From: Halomonas halodenitrificans DSM 735
Lineage (GTDB): Bacteria; Pseudomonadota; Gammaproteobacteria; Pseudomonadales; Halomonadaceae
DNA: 64,000 bases
Reading direction: 5' to 3'
Assembly (NCBI RefSeq): GCF_000620045.1
Contig: NZ_JHVH01000013.1
Span: 47,245-111,244, forward strand
This document shows positions 17,900 through 26,713 of the stretch, piece after piece (within the stretch, counting starts at the first letter, position 1; each line of letters begins with the position of its first letter). Made by a program: the position numbers and the translations under genes. Under the pieces are notes generated by a model, which saw only the letters and a list, made by a program, of their open reading frames with translations, made no database searches and was not told the DNA's origin.

Positions 17900-19576
17900 A
17901 TGAGTGCCATCCTCGTCATGGTCCTGGGTCTTGCCGCGATGGCTGCCGGATACTTCGTGTATTCGAAGTTTATCGCCGAGAAGATCTACCGACTGGATCC
18001 CGACTTCAAGACGCCCGCCCACGAGTACGAAGACGGCGTCGACTTCGTGCCTACCAATCGCTATGTGCTGTGGGGGCATCACTTCACCTCCGTGGCCGGC
18101 GCGGCCCCCATCGTGGGGCCTGCTATCGCCGTGATCTGGGGCTGGCTCCCCGCCTTCCTCTGGGTCGTGTTGGGGACCATCTTCTTTGCCGGTGTCCACG
18201 ATGCCGGGGCAATCTGGGCCAGCGTGCGCAACCGGGCCAGATCGGTCGGTGCCCTGACCGGCGACGTGGTAGGCAAGCGCGCCCGCAGCATCTTCATGAT
18301 CGTCATCTTCCTGGTGTTGTTGATGGTCAACGCGGTGTTTGCCGTGGTGATCGCCGGCCTGATGATGAAGTTCTCCAGCGCCGTGGTCCCGGTGTGGGGG
18401 GCCATCCTGGTCGCGCTGGTGATCGGCCAGTTGATCTATCGGCGCATGATAAGCCTGCCGATGGTCTCCATCGTGGGCGTGATCGCGCTCTATGCCCTGA
18501 TCGGTATCGGGCCCTCGGTGCCTCTGCAGATGCCGACGGAAGTCGCGGGTGTCTCGGGGAACGCCATCTGGATCGTGCTGTTGTTCGGGTATGCCGCCAT
18601 TGCGTCGCTGTTGCCGGTCTGGGTGCTGCTGCAGCCGCGGGACTACATCAATGGCCTGCAGCTGTTCGTGGGTCTGATCGTGCTGTATGGCGCGATCATG
18701 CTGCTCAACCCGACCATGGTGGCCCCGGCGTTCAACGATAACGTCCCGACCGGCACGCCCTCGCTGATTCCGCTGTTGTTCGTGACCATCGCCTGTGGCG
18801 CCATCTCGGGCTTCCACGGCCTGGTGTCGTCCGGCACCACCTCCAAGCAGCTCAACAAGGAGACCGACGCCCGCTTCGTCGGCTACTTCGGTGCCGTGGG
18901 TGAGGGCATGCTGGCGCTGGCCGCCATCCTCGCCGCGGCCGCGGGCTTCGCGACCCTCGGCGACTGGGAGGCGATGTATACGGCCTTCGGTCAGGGCGGC
19001 GTCAACGCCTTCGTCGAGGGGGGCGCCTTTATCATCTCCAACGGCCTGGGCCTGCCCGAAGCCACGGCGGCAACCCTGCTCACCGTGATGGCGGCGCTGT
19101 TCGCCGGTACCACCATGGATACCGGCCTGCGCCTGCAGCGCTATATCTTCCAGGAGTGGGGCGAGATCTATCAGCAGCGCTGGATGCAAAAGCCGGCGAT
19201 CGCGACCCTGCTGGCCGTGGGTAGCTGCCTGCTGCTGGCCTTCGGGGCCGGCGGGGCGGATGGCTCCGGCGGGCTGATCATCTGGCCGCTGTTCGGCACC
19301 ACCAACCAGCTGCTGGCCGGCCTGTCGCTGCTGGTGGTCACCGTGATGCTGGTGCGCCTGGGTCGGCCCATGTGGTACACCCTGGCACCGCTGGCCTTCC
19401 TGCTGGTGGTCACCATCATCGCGTTGCTGCTGCAGTTGAGAAGCTTCTTCGACCAGGGCAACTACTTCCTGCTTGTACTGGATATCGTGGTGCTGGTGGC
19501 CGCTATCCTGGTGTCGCTGGAGTGTGTGTCGGCCCTCAAGCGAATCAGGAACGAGGCGCCTGCCGAGCAGGAGTGA
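17900..19576 (+). CDS. cstA: CstA-family carbon starvation / peptide or pyruvate permease
   Basis: 558 residues, with about fifteen hydrophobic segments. It has the CstA signature region RYVLWGHHFTSVAGAAPIVG at about 54-73, FFAGVHDAGAIWASVRN, and GFHGLVSSGTTSKQLN around 308-323. It is shorter than E. coli CstA (about 700) and closer to the compact CstA class. CstA relatives import pyruvate or peptides on carbon starvation; which applies here cannot be told. CTAGGAG lies eight bases before the ATG. Followed after 25 bases by a small soluble gene and then an ArsA-like ATPase. Confidence 0.93.
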   Translation: MSAILVMVLGLAAMAAGYFVYSKFIAEKIYRLDPDFKTPAHEYEDGVDFVPTNRYVLWGHHFTSVAGAAPIVGPAIAVIWGWLPAFLWVVLGTIFFAGVHDAGAIWASVRNRARSVGALTGDVVGKRARSIFMIVIFLVLLMVNAVFAVVIAGLMMKFSSAVVPVWGAILVALVIGQLIYRRMISLPMVSIVGVIALYALIGIGPSVPLQMPTEVAGVSGNAIWIVLLFGYAAIASLLPVWVLLQPRDYINGLQLFVGLIVLYGAIMLLNPTMVAPAFNDNVPTGTPSLIPLLFVTIACGAISGFHGLVSSGTTSKQLNKETDARFVGYFGAVGEGMLALAAILAAAAGFATLGDWEAMYTAFGQGGVNAFVEGGAFIISNGLGLPEATAATLLTVMAALFAGTTMDTGLRLQRYIFQEWGEIYQQRWMQKPAIATLLAVGSCLLLAFGAGGADGSGGLIIWPLFGTTNQLLAGLSLLVVTVMLVRLGRPMWYTLAPLAFLLVVTIIALLLQLRSFFDQGNYFLLVLDIVVLVAAILVSLECVSALKRIRNEAPAEQE

Positions 19577-19601
19577 ATCCCCCATCCTCAGGAGTCACAG
19601 G

Positions 19602-19904
19602 ATGAGCAACGACCACGAAAAGGGTCGCCAGGCTCGTCTCGAACGGATTCGGGCCTGGCTAAGCCAGGCCCGTTTCTTCGCGGAGGAGGTTTACTCCTCC
19701 CCCTATCGGGGCGCGATAGCCCGCGCCCGTCGAGACGAGGACGACCTCTTCATGCTGCTGGTGTTCTCCGAAATGATGGGAGTTCCCAATCCGGCGGCCT
19801 ACTACACCCTGGAGCTACAGCCCCTGTTGCTGGAACGCTTCCACGACTGGCACCAGCGCATGGGCATGGAGCGCTCGCCACTCGACCACTTCAAATGTTG
19901 TTGA
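19602..19904 (+). CDS. Small 'cory-CC-star' type protein
   Basis: 100 residues, soluble and mostly helical, ending HFKCC directly before the stop. It starts MSNDHEKGRQARLERI, with CAGGAGTCACAGG upstream; longer readings run back into cstA. I recognise it, from memory of NCBI family names, as the 'cory-CC-star' family, small proteins with a terminal Cys-Cys beside an ArsA-family ATPase. It sits 25 bases after cstA and eight before the ATPase gene. The paired terminal Cys suggests metal or thiol chemistry or a handle for the ATPase, which is inference. Confidence 0.78.
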   Translation: MSNDHEKGRQARLERIRAWLSQARFFAEEVYSSPYRGAIARARRDEDDLFMLLVFSEMMGVPNPAAYYTLELQPLLLERFHDWHQRMGMERSPLDHFKCC

Positions 19905-19911
19905 GGGTTCA

Positions 19912-20919
19912 ATGAAAGAACTTCTGGAAAAACGTCTGCTCTGGGTGGGCGGCAAGGGCGGGGTCGGCAAGACGACCGTCGCCGCGGCCCTGGCGGTACT
20001 CGCTGCCCGCCGCGGGCGCCGGGTGTTGGTGGTCTCCACCGATCCGGCACACAGCTTGGGCGATGTTTTCGACCGTGAGCTGGGGGATGAGTCGCGGCGG
20101 CTGCTGCCCAACCTCGACGCCATGGAGATCGACCCCGACGCCGAGGTGGAGGCCCACCTGGCCCGCGTCACCGCCCAGATGCGCCGCTATGCGGCACCGG
20201 AGATGATGACGGAGCTGGAGCGCCAGATGCGCCTGACGCGACAGTCGCCGGGCACCCAGGAAGCGGCCCTGCTGGAACGGTTGTCACGCCTGATCACCGA
20301 TGATGCCGGGGAGTGGGACCTGATCATCTTCGATACGGCCCCCACCGGTCATACCCTGCGCCTGCTGACGTTGCCCGAGGCCATGGCGGCCTGGACCGAT
20401 GGGCTGCTGGCCCATAACCGCAAGTCCGAGGAGCTGGGCAAGGTGCTGTCCCACCTGACCCCCAAGCGAGGCCAGGATGTCGCGACCCCGTTCGATGATC
20501 CCCACGAGGATGGCCTGGCGGACCTCGATGACAAGACTCGTGACGTGGCCAGGACGCTGAGGGATCGACGGCGCCTGTTTCATCAGGCACGCCGGCGCAT
20601 CGAAAACGCGGAAGAGACCGGCTTCATGTTCGTGCTGACCCCGGAGCGGCTGCCGATCCTCGAGACGGCGCGCGCCGTGGCGACCCTGGAGGAGGCTCAT
20701 GTACCGGTGGCGGGCACCCTCGTCAACCGGGTGATTCCGCCGGAGGCCGATGGCGACTTCCTCAATGCTCGCCGCGAGCAGGAGGCTACCTACCTCGAGC
20801 GTATCGACGAGGTGCTGGGCCATCTGCCGCGCCCGCGGCTGCCGTGGCTACCCACCGATGTGCAGGGCATCGAGATCCTGGAGCAGCTGGCCGAGCGCCT
20901 GGAGGCGGAAGGCTTCTAG
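19912..20919 (+). CDS. ArsA/Get3-family ATPase
   Basis: 335 residues, one ATPase domain, unlike the doubled arsenical pump ATPase ArsA of E. coli. Deviant Walker A GGKGGVGKTTVAAAL at 12-26, switch I STDPAHSLGDVF, switch II DLIIFDTAPTGHTLRLL, and NRVIPPEA near the adenine site. No arsB, arsD, arsR or arsC lies nearby, so arsenite efflux is unlikely. The cstA / CC-protein / ATPase order suggests help with folding or membrane delivery of the carrier or its small partner, by analogy with Get3. Convergent with nth. Confidence 0.88.
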   Translation: MKELLEKRLLWVGGKGGVGKTTVAAALAVLAARRGRRVLVVSTDPAHSLGDVFDRELGDESRRLLPNLDAMEIDPDAEVEAHLARVTAQMRRYAAPEMMTELERQMRLTRQSPGTQEAALLERLSRLITDDAGEWDLIIFDTAPTGHTLRLLTLPEAMAAWTDGLLAHNRKSEELGKVLSHLTPKRGQDVATPFDDPHEDGLADLDDKTRDVARTLRDRRRLFHQARRRIENAEETGFMFVLTPERLPILETARAVATLEEAHVPVAGTLVNRVIPPEADGDFLNARREQEATYLERIDEVLGHLPRPRLPWLPTDVQGIEILEQLAERLEAEGF

Positions 20920-20949
20920 GCCGTCGGGACGCCATAACCCCGGGCCGGG

Positions 20950-21585
20950 CTAGAGCTCGGTCTTCTCCTTGTATTCACACAGGTCCTCGATCACGCAGCT
21001 GCCGCAGCGCGGCTTGCGAGCGATACAGGTATAGCGACCGTGAAGTATCAGCCAGTGGTGGGCATCCTGGCGAAACTCCCGGGGCACGTGGCGCAGCAGC
21101 TTCTTCTCCACCTCGACCACGTCCTTGCCCCGGGCGATGCCCGTGCGGTTCGAGACCCGGAAGATATGGGTATCCACGGCGATGGTGGGCTGGCCGAAGG
21201 CGGTGTTGAGGATCACGTTGGCGGTCTTGCGCCCGACGCCGGGCAGCGCCTCGAGGGCGGCGCGCGACTTGGGTACCTCGCCGGCGTGTTTATCCACCAG
21301 CAGGTGGCAGGTCTTCATCAGGTTCACGGCCTTGGTGTTGTACAGGCCGATGGTCTTGATGTGCTCCTTGAGGCCATCGAGACCCAGGTCGATGATCGCC
21401 TGGGGGGTATTGGCCACCGGGAAGAGACGCGCCGTGGCCTTGTTGACGCCCACATCGGTCGCCTGGGCGGAGAGCAGCACCGCGGCCAGCAGCTCGAAGG
21501 GGGTCTCCCAGTTGAGCTCGGTGGTGGGGTGGGGGTTGTGCTCGCGCAGTCGCGCGAAGATATCAAAGCGTTTCTTGGCGTTCAT
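20950..21585 (-). CDS. nth: Endonuclease III
   Basis: Base-excision-repair glycosylase/AP lyase for oxidised pyrimidines. 211 residues, family length. Helix-hairpin-helix LPGVGRKTANVIL with the catalytic Lys, catalytic Asp in VDTHIFRVSNRTG, and the [4Fe-4S] loop CIARKPRCGSCVIEDLC at the C-terminus. In many gammaproteobacteria nth ends the rnf/rsx operon; here only rsxB is upstream (175-base gap, without any other recognisable feature). Confidence 0.98.
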   Translation of the reverse strand: MNAKKRFDIFARLREHNPHPTTELNWETPFELLAAVLLSAQATDVGVNKATARLFPVANTPQAIIDLGLDGLKEHIKTIGLYNTKAVNLMKTCHLLVDKHAGEVPKSRAALEALPGVGRKTANVILNTAFGQPTIAVDTHIFRVSNRTGIARGKDVVEVEKKLLRHVPREFRQDAHHWLILHGRYTCIARKPRCGSCVIEDLCEYKEKTEL

Positions 21586-21759
21586 GGCAGTCCGTGGCGA
21601 TGGAAAGGCGGCGTTGCAGCACTATCCGGGGCTTACCCGGCGACAGGTCACCTTCCTCCTCTTCGACCTGTCCCCGGCGCCCCTACCCTTGGCAGTAAAG
21701 CCGCGGGTCCGGCTTGGGTTTGATTGGCTTTGGCTCGAGGTTTCGGACAGGGACTAGCT

Positions 21760-22545
21760 TTACTCGCTCTTGTCCAGTGCGCTTCTGGCATCTGCGAGCA
21801 GTCGCTCGGCTTCGGGCAGCTGGGCCAGGGCGGTGGCCTCGGCCTTGTCGTCGCCGCGGCGACAGGCGCTTTCCAGCTGCTGCTGCACGCGCTTCAGTGC
21901 CTGCTCGGCGGCCTTGAGGGCCATCCGACGCTGGCGCTGGACGACCGCATCGCCCGATGAGGCGGCGGCACCCTGGTGGGGCGTCCGGCGGCGCTGCTGC
22001 ATCAGACGCTTCTGGCGCTCCAGGCGCTTGTCGCGCGCCTCCCGGGCCTGGCGCTGTTGCCTGGCGCGGTGGCGTCGGCGCCCCAGCTCGGCGCGGCGCG
22101 CCAGGTAGGCGTCGCGCTCCGCATCGCTTTCGGCGGCGTCCCAGGTGGGGTGGGCCACGAGGTCGATGCAGTCCACCGGGCAGGGCGCCACGCACAGCTC
22201 GCAGCCGGTGCACTCGTCGGTGATGACCGTATGCATGCGCTTGGCCGCGCCCAGGATGGCATCCACCGGACAGGCCTGAATGCACTTGGTGCAGCCGATG
22301 CATTCGTCCTCGCGAATCACCGCGGCCAGGGGCCGCTGGGCCGGTTCGATCAGGGGGTGTTCGGGCTGGCCGGTCAGCTCCGCCAGTTGGGCGAGAGTGC
22401 TGTCACCGCCCGGCGGGCAGCGATTGACGGGCTCGCCCTCGGCGATCGCCTCGGCGTAGGGCAGACAACCATCGAAGCCGCACTTGCCGCACTGGGTCTG
22501 GGGCAGCAGGGCATCGATGGCGTCTATCAGGTCACGGCGGCTCAC
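21760..22545 (-). CDS. rsxB: RnfB/RsxB-like polyferredoxin without membrane anchor
   Basis: 261 residues. It starts [20 protein letters not shown] and so lacks the N-terminal membrane helix of canonical RnfB. The Fer4_5-type cluster motif CGKCGFDGC...NRC follows (about 19-45), then two [4Fe-4S] ferredoxin motifs [12 protein letters not shown] and [12 protein letters not shown] (about 83-125). The last 120 residues are a charged coiled-coil tail. In full systems RnfB feeds electrons to the Rnf complex; no rnfA, C, D, G or E is present in this window. It ends in nth's direction and follows metG by six bases. Confidence 0.9.
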   Translation of the reverse strand: MSRRDLIDAIDALLPQTQCGKCGFDGCLPYAEAIAEGEPVNRCPPGGDSTLAQLAELTGQPEHPLIEPAQRPLAAVIREDECIGCTKCIQACPVDAILGAAKRMHTVITDECTGCELCVAPCPVDCIDLVAHPTWDAAESDAERDAYLARRAELGRRRHRARQQRQAREARDKRLERQKRLMQQRRRTPHQGAAASSGDAVVQRQRRMALKAAEQALKRVQQQLESACRRGDDKAEATALAQLPEAERLLADARSALDKSE

Positions 22546-22551
22546 GATGGC

Positions 22552-24588
22552 TCAGGTCACCCGCTGACCGGGTTCGGCGCCGGTATCCGGCGAAAGCAAG
22601 TAGATGCCCTCGTCATTGGCCGAGGCCAGTACCATGCCTTCGGAGAGGCCGAAGCGCATCTTGCGCGGCGCCAGGTTGGCGACCATCACCGTGAGTCGGC
22701 CCTCCAGTGCTTCGGGGGCGTAGGCGGCGCGAATGCCGGAGAACACCGTGCGGCTTTCGCCGCCCAGGTCCAAAGTCAGCCTGAGCAGCTTGTCGGCGCC
22801 GTCTACATAGTCGGCCTTGGCGATGCGTGCGATACGCAGGTCGACCTTCATGAAGTCATCGAAGCCGATCTCCTCGGCGATCGGTTCGTCGCTCAGGGGG
22901 CCCCTGGGCGCCTCCTTGAGTTTCTGTTCTTCCACCAGGTCCTCCTTGGACGCCGTGATCATGGCGTCGATCCTGTCGCGTTCCACGCGGGTCATCAGCG
23001 GCTTGAACTTGGCGATCTCGTGATTCAGCAAGACCTCGTGGCGGCTGTGCCAGTCCAGCGTCTCGAGCCGGAGGAAGCAGCGGGCGTCCTCGGCCATGGC
23101 CGGCACGACCGGTGCCAGATAGACCATCAGCTGCCGGAACAGATTGATGCCCACCGAGCAGATATCCAGTACCTCCTGCTCGCGTCCCTCCTGCTTGGCC
23201 AGCACCCAGGGCTCCGCCTCGGCGATATAGGTGTTGGCCTCGTCGGCCAGTTCCATCACCAGGCGCATGGCGCGTCCGAACTCACGCGTTTCGAACTGTT
23301 CGGCGATCTCGTCACCGGCACTGATAAAGCGGGCGACCCGTTCCGGTTCGGCGCAGTGGGCGGAGAGCCTGCCACCACCGAGCTTCTTGATAAAGCCGGC
23401 GCAGCGGCTGGCGATGTTGACCACCTTGCCCACCAGATCGCTGTTGACCCGGGCGGCGAAGTCCTCGAGGTTGAGGTCCAGATCGTCGACCCGCGAGGTG
23501 AGCTTGGCCGCAAAGTAGTAGCGCAGATACTCGGGATTGAGATGGTCCGCGTAGGTGGCGGCCTTGATAAAGGTGCCACGAGACTTGGACATCTTGGCGC
23601 CGTTGACGGTCACGAAGCCATGGCAGTTCACCGCCGTGGGGGTGCGGAAGTCGGCGCCATGCAGCATGGCCGGCCAGAACAGGGCGTGGAAGTAGACGAT
23701 GTCCTTGCCGATAAAGTGGTAGATCTCGGCGTCGCTGTCCTTCTGCCAGTAGCTGTCGAAGTCGATGCCCTCGCGTTCGCAGAGGTTCTGGAAGCTGGCC
23801 AGGTAGCCGATGGGGGCATCGAGCCAGACGTAGAAGTACTTGCCCGGGGCGTCGGGGATCTCGAAACCGAAGTAGGGGGCATCCCGGGAGATGTCCCATT
23901 CGTTGAAGCCGGCCTCGAACCATTCCATCAGCTTGTTGCGGATCTGGGGCTGGACGTGGCCGTCGTTGATCCAGCGATGCATGAAGTCGGCGAAGTCGGG
24001 CAGCTTGAAGAAATAGTGGGTGGAGCTGCGCACCTCGGGCTTGGCACCGGAAACGGCCGATACCGGGTCGATCAGCTCGGCCGGCGTATAGGTGGCCCCG
24101 CAGGCCTCGCAGTTGTCGCCGTACTGGTCATCGGTCTTGCACGACGGGCAGGTGCCCTTGATAAAGCGGTCGGCCAGGAAGAGTCCTTTCACCGGATCGT
24201 ACATCTGCTCGATATCGCGGGTGGCGATATGGCCCTTGTCGCGCAGGCGCGTGTAGATCAGTTCGCTGAAGTGGCGATTCTCTTCCGAGTGGGTCGAGTG
24301 ATAGTTGTCGAAGGCTACGCCGAAGGTGGCGAAGTCAGCCTGGTGGTCGCGGCTCACGCGGTCGATGAGCGCCTCGGGCGTGATGCCCTCCTGTTCGGCG
24401 CGCAGCATGATGGCGGTGCCATGGGCGTCATCGGCGCACACATAGTGGCATTGCTGGCCGCGGCTCTTCTGGAAGCGCACCCAGATATCGGTCTGGATGT
24501 ATTCGAGAAGGTGGCCGAGGTGGATGGCGCCGTTGGCGTAGGGGAGGGCGCTGGTGACCAGGATCTTGCGCGTAGCGTTCGTCGACAT
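22552..24588 (-). CDS. metG: Methionyl-tRNA synthetase
   Basis: 678 residues. Class I signatures HLGH in [19 protein letters not shown] and KMSKS in [11 protein letters not shown]; zinc knuckle [17 protein letters not shown] near 145-161; C-terminal tRNA-binding/dimerisation domain from about 575 ([14 protein letters not shown]). Essential for translation. The gene is followed at once by rsxB, so the two are probably co-transcribed. Start ATG gives [20 protein letters not shown]. Confidence 0.98.
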   Translation of the reverse strand: MSTNATRKILVTSALPYANGAIHLGHLLEYIQTDIWVRFQKSRGQQCHYVCADDAHGTAIMLRAEQEGITPEALIDRVSRDHQADFATFGVAFDNYHSTHSEENRHFSELIYTRLRDKGHIATRDIEQMYDPVKGLFLADRFIKGTCPSCKTDDQYGDNCEACGATYTPAELIDPVSAVSGAKPEVRSSTHYFFKLPDFADFMHRWINDGHVQPQIRNKLMEWFEAGFNEWDISRDAPYFGFEIPDAPGKYFYVWLDAPIGYLASFQNLCEREGIDFDSYWQKDSDAEIYHFIGKDIVYFHALFWPAMLHGADFRTPTAVNCHGFVTVNGAKMSKSRGTFIKAATYADHLNPEYLRYYFAAKLTSRVDDLDLNLEDFAARVNSDLVGKVVNIASRCAGFIKKLGGGRLSAHCAEPERVARFISAGDEIAEQFETREFGRAMRLVMELADEANTYIAEAEPWVLAKQEGREQEVLDICSVGINLFRQLMVYLAPVVPAMAEDARCFLRLETLDWHSRHEVLLNHEIAKFKPLMTRVERDRIDAMITASKEDLVEEQKLKEAPRGPLSDEPIAEEIGFDDFMKVDLRIARIAKADYVDGADKLLRLTLDLGGESRTVFSGIRAAYAPEALEGRLTVMVANLAPRKMRFGLSEGMVLASANDEGIYLLSPDTGAEPGQRVT

Positions 24589-24692
24589 ATCGGCTCTTGA
24601 ATACCTAAAAAATCAGATGCCCGATTGTAGCCGGGATGGCGCCTCGCTGCACCTGGCGGCACGGGATGGGCGCTGCCCCCGACGATGCGGCC

Positions 24693-26171
24693 TCAGCGCC
24701 CGGGGGCGCGATAGATACCGAAGTGCGTGAGACCTCGATCATGGAGATGCAGGGCCTGCATTCGGCTCATCACGCCCTGCTCGCAATACAGGAAGTAGCG
24801 GCGGTCATCGGGCAGTTCCGGGGCACGCTGCTGAAGTTCGTAGAAGGGAATTTCCAGACACCGGCCCGCTTTCAGGGCCAGGGGCGTCGCTTCGCGCTCC
24901 GCCGGCGAACGAATGTCGATGACGCTGACGTCCTCGCCGTCATGGGCTTCGGGCACCGCTTCCCCCGCCGGGGATGGCGGCCGGTGGCCAGGCGATTCCA
25001 GGAGCCGGTCGATACGGGTGACCTCGGTGGCGTCGACGGCGGCGTCCAGCACGGCGAAGTCGAACTCGGCCTCGGCCTCGGCGATCTGGTCCCGGCGGGC
25101 CCGGGTGTTGGGGCGGCGTGAGATAACGCCGCAATACTCCGGCATGACCTCGGCGAAGCGTGCGGTGTCGATCTCGCGGGCCTGGGCGATGATCGTCTCC
25201 TTGTCCTCGGTGAGTACCGGGCGCAGGATCGGCAGTTCGCTGGCATCATCGATCAGCGCCAGGTTGGTGAGGGTCTGGCTGGATACCTGGGCGATGGCGT
25301 CGCCGGTCACCAGTGCGGGCACTCGGCTGCGTTGGGCGAGTCGTGAGGCGGCCCGGGCCATCATGCGCTTGAGCACGACACCCATCATGCCGTCGGGCAC
25401 CTTGCGCAGGATCTCGCCGACTACCGGTTCGAAGGGCACCGAGATGAAGTTGACCCGATGCGACAGGCTGTAGCGCCGCCAGAGGTGGTGGGTGACGTCA
25501 CGCACGCCGCGCTCATGCTCGGGCCCCCCCAGATTGAAGAACAGGAAGTGCGTCTTGATGCCGCGGCGGATCATCCGCCAGGCGGCGACCGGGGAGTCGT
25601 AGCCGCCGGACATCAGCGCCATGGCCTGCCCCTGAAGCCCGAGGGGGTAGCCCCCCAGGCCCGGCAGGCGACGCTGTATCAGGCGTAGCCGTTGCTCCAC
25701 GACTTCAACCGTGACGTTGACGTCGGGCTGTTTCAGGTTGACGTGGGCGTCGGGGGCCGCCGCAAGCAGCGCCGCGCCGAGGTGGCGCTCCATGTCGGAG
25801 GAGGAGAAATCGTGCCGGCCGCGGCGCTTGGCCGAGACACGGAAGGGGCGCCCGGCAATGCGAGGCGTCCAGAGTGATACCACCCGGGCGGCGATATCGT
25901 CGAGGTCGGTGAAAGCGACTTCCCGGACATCCTGGATCTCCTGAACACCCGGAATCCGGCCCAGGCGTGCCTCCACCTCTGTGATCAGCGCGCCATCGGC
26001 GGCGTCGGACAGCGAGACCCAAAGCAGATCCCAGCCGTCGCGTACCCCGATCTTCTGACCCAGAGGCTTCAGGGTATTACGCACATTGGCGGCGAGGCAG
26101 CGTGTCATATGCCGCCGCACGGAGCGTGACTTGATGGTGATCTCGGGGGAGAGCTTGAGTAGGTAGTACAT
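24693..26171 (-). CDS. thiI: tRNA 4-thiouridine synthase ThiI with rhodanese domain
   Basis: Uses IscS persulfide to make s4U8 in tRNA and, in enteric relatives, takes part in thiazole sulfur supply. 492 residues: ferredoxin-like NFLD and THUMP domains (about 1-170), PP-loop ATPase LMSGGYDSPVAAW near 185, and a C-terminal rhodanese domain whose catalytic Cys is in YCEQGVMSRMQALHLHD. This is the long, rhodanese-bearing form as in E. coli. The ribosome site is weak. It lies 104 bases upstream of metG on the same strand. Confidence 0.96.
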   Translation of the reverse strand: MYYLLKLSPEITIKSRSVRRHMTRCLAANVRNTLKPLGQKIGVRDGWDLLWVSLSDAADGALITEVEARLGRIPGVQEIQDVREVAFTDLDDIAARVVSLWTPRIAGRPFRVSAKRRGRHDFSSSDMERHLGAALLAAAPDAHVNLKQPDVNVTVEVVEQRLRLIQRRLPGLGGYPLGLQGQAMALMSGGYDSPVAAWRMIRRGIKTHFLFFNLGGPEHERGVRDVTHHLWRRYSLSHRVNFISVPFEPVVGEILRKVPDGMMGVVLKRMMARAASRLAQRSRVPALVTGDAIAQVSSQTLTNLALIDDASELPILRPVLTEDKETIIAQAREIDTARFAEVMPEYCGVISRRPNTRARRDQIAEAEAEFDFAVLDAAVDATEVTRIDRLLESPGHRPPSPAGEAVPEAHDGEDVSVIDIRSPAEREATPLALKAGRCLEIPFYELQQRAPELPDDRRYFLYCEQGVMSRMQALHLHDRGLTHFGIYRAPGR

Positions 26172-26239
26172 GATGACGAGGGCTGTATGGCTCTGGTGAA
26201 GACAATGGTTTGTATTCTACCAGAGCCGCGTCCTCGGGT

Positions 26240-26266
26240 ACGAAAACGCCCGGCCGAGGCCGGGCT
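26240..26266 (-). terminator. Terminator after the small gene at 26351-26632
   Basis: GCCCGGCC and GGCCGGGC (26248-26265) form a tight hairpin followed on the minus strand by GTTTTCGT. It separates the upstream gene from thiI. The remaining sequence between 26172 and 26350 shows no gene. Confidence 0.75.
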
Positions 26267-26350
26267 GTTCCGTTACTCGAATCCAGTTTCACCCCGAGCT
26301 GCTCAGCTACTTGCGCTAGCCCTGCCGGTTGCGGCGCAAGGGCTTCACGA

Positions 26351-26632
26351 TCAGTAGAGTGCCTGTTCCTCGTTGACCACCTCACGCAGCAGTTCCAGGA
26401 ATAGCCTGTCGGCTTCGGTGTGTTCGGCGGGATCTTCGGGTATATGCACGCTGGTGGTGTCCGAGATCTCGTTGGCAATCCGTGCCATGACGTCCTGGGA
26501 ACTATCCTCGGGCAGGTGGCGGCGAGCGATTTCCAACGATTGGTCCAGCACTCGAGGATCCTGCAGCAGCTTCCTGATAAAACCCTGCAACTCATTGATA
26601 ACGCGAGTTTTCTGAATTTCCGATGAAGCCAT
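26351..26632 (-). CDS. Small hypothetical protein
   Basis: 93 residues, acidic, predicted all-helical and soluble: MASSEIQKTRVINELQGFIR at the start, acidic C-terminus RLFLELLREVVNEEQ. No family recognised with certainty. AAGGAGAA lies five to seven bases before the ATG. It stands alone with its own terminator. The 81-base gap upstream likely holds its promoter, but I cannot fix the boxes. Confidence 0.78.
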   Translation of the reverse strand: MASSEIQKTRVINELQGFIRKLLQDPRVLDQSLEIARRHLPEDSSQDVMARIANEISDTTSVHIPEDPAEHTEADRLFLELLREVVNEEQALY

Positions 26633-26713
26633 GACGTTCTCCTTATAGTGACCGGCCGTGTCGATGCCAAGACGATAGCATGTTTGCCCCTGTGGGGTGA
26701 GAACCGCGGGCGG

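Noticed and set aside
17846..19585. A 579-codon minus-strand frame opposite cstA
   Set aside because: Its product is a His/Gln/Asp-rich string with no domain; it mirrors the codon bias of cstA on the other strand.
19912..20919. Arsenite efflux ATPase ArsA
   Set aside because: Single ATPase domain and no arsB, arsD, arsC or arsR in the neighbourhood; Get3-like is the safer call.
21976..24600. An 874-codon plus-strand frame opposite metG and rsxB
   Set aside because: Spans two real genes on the other strand, and the translation has no recognisable domain.
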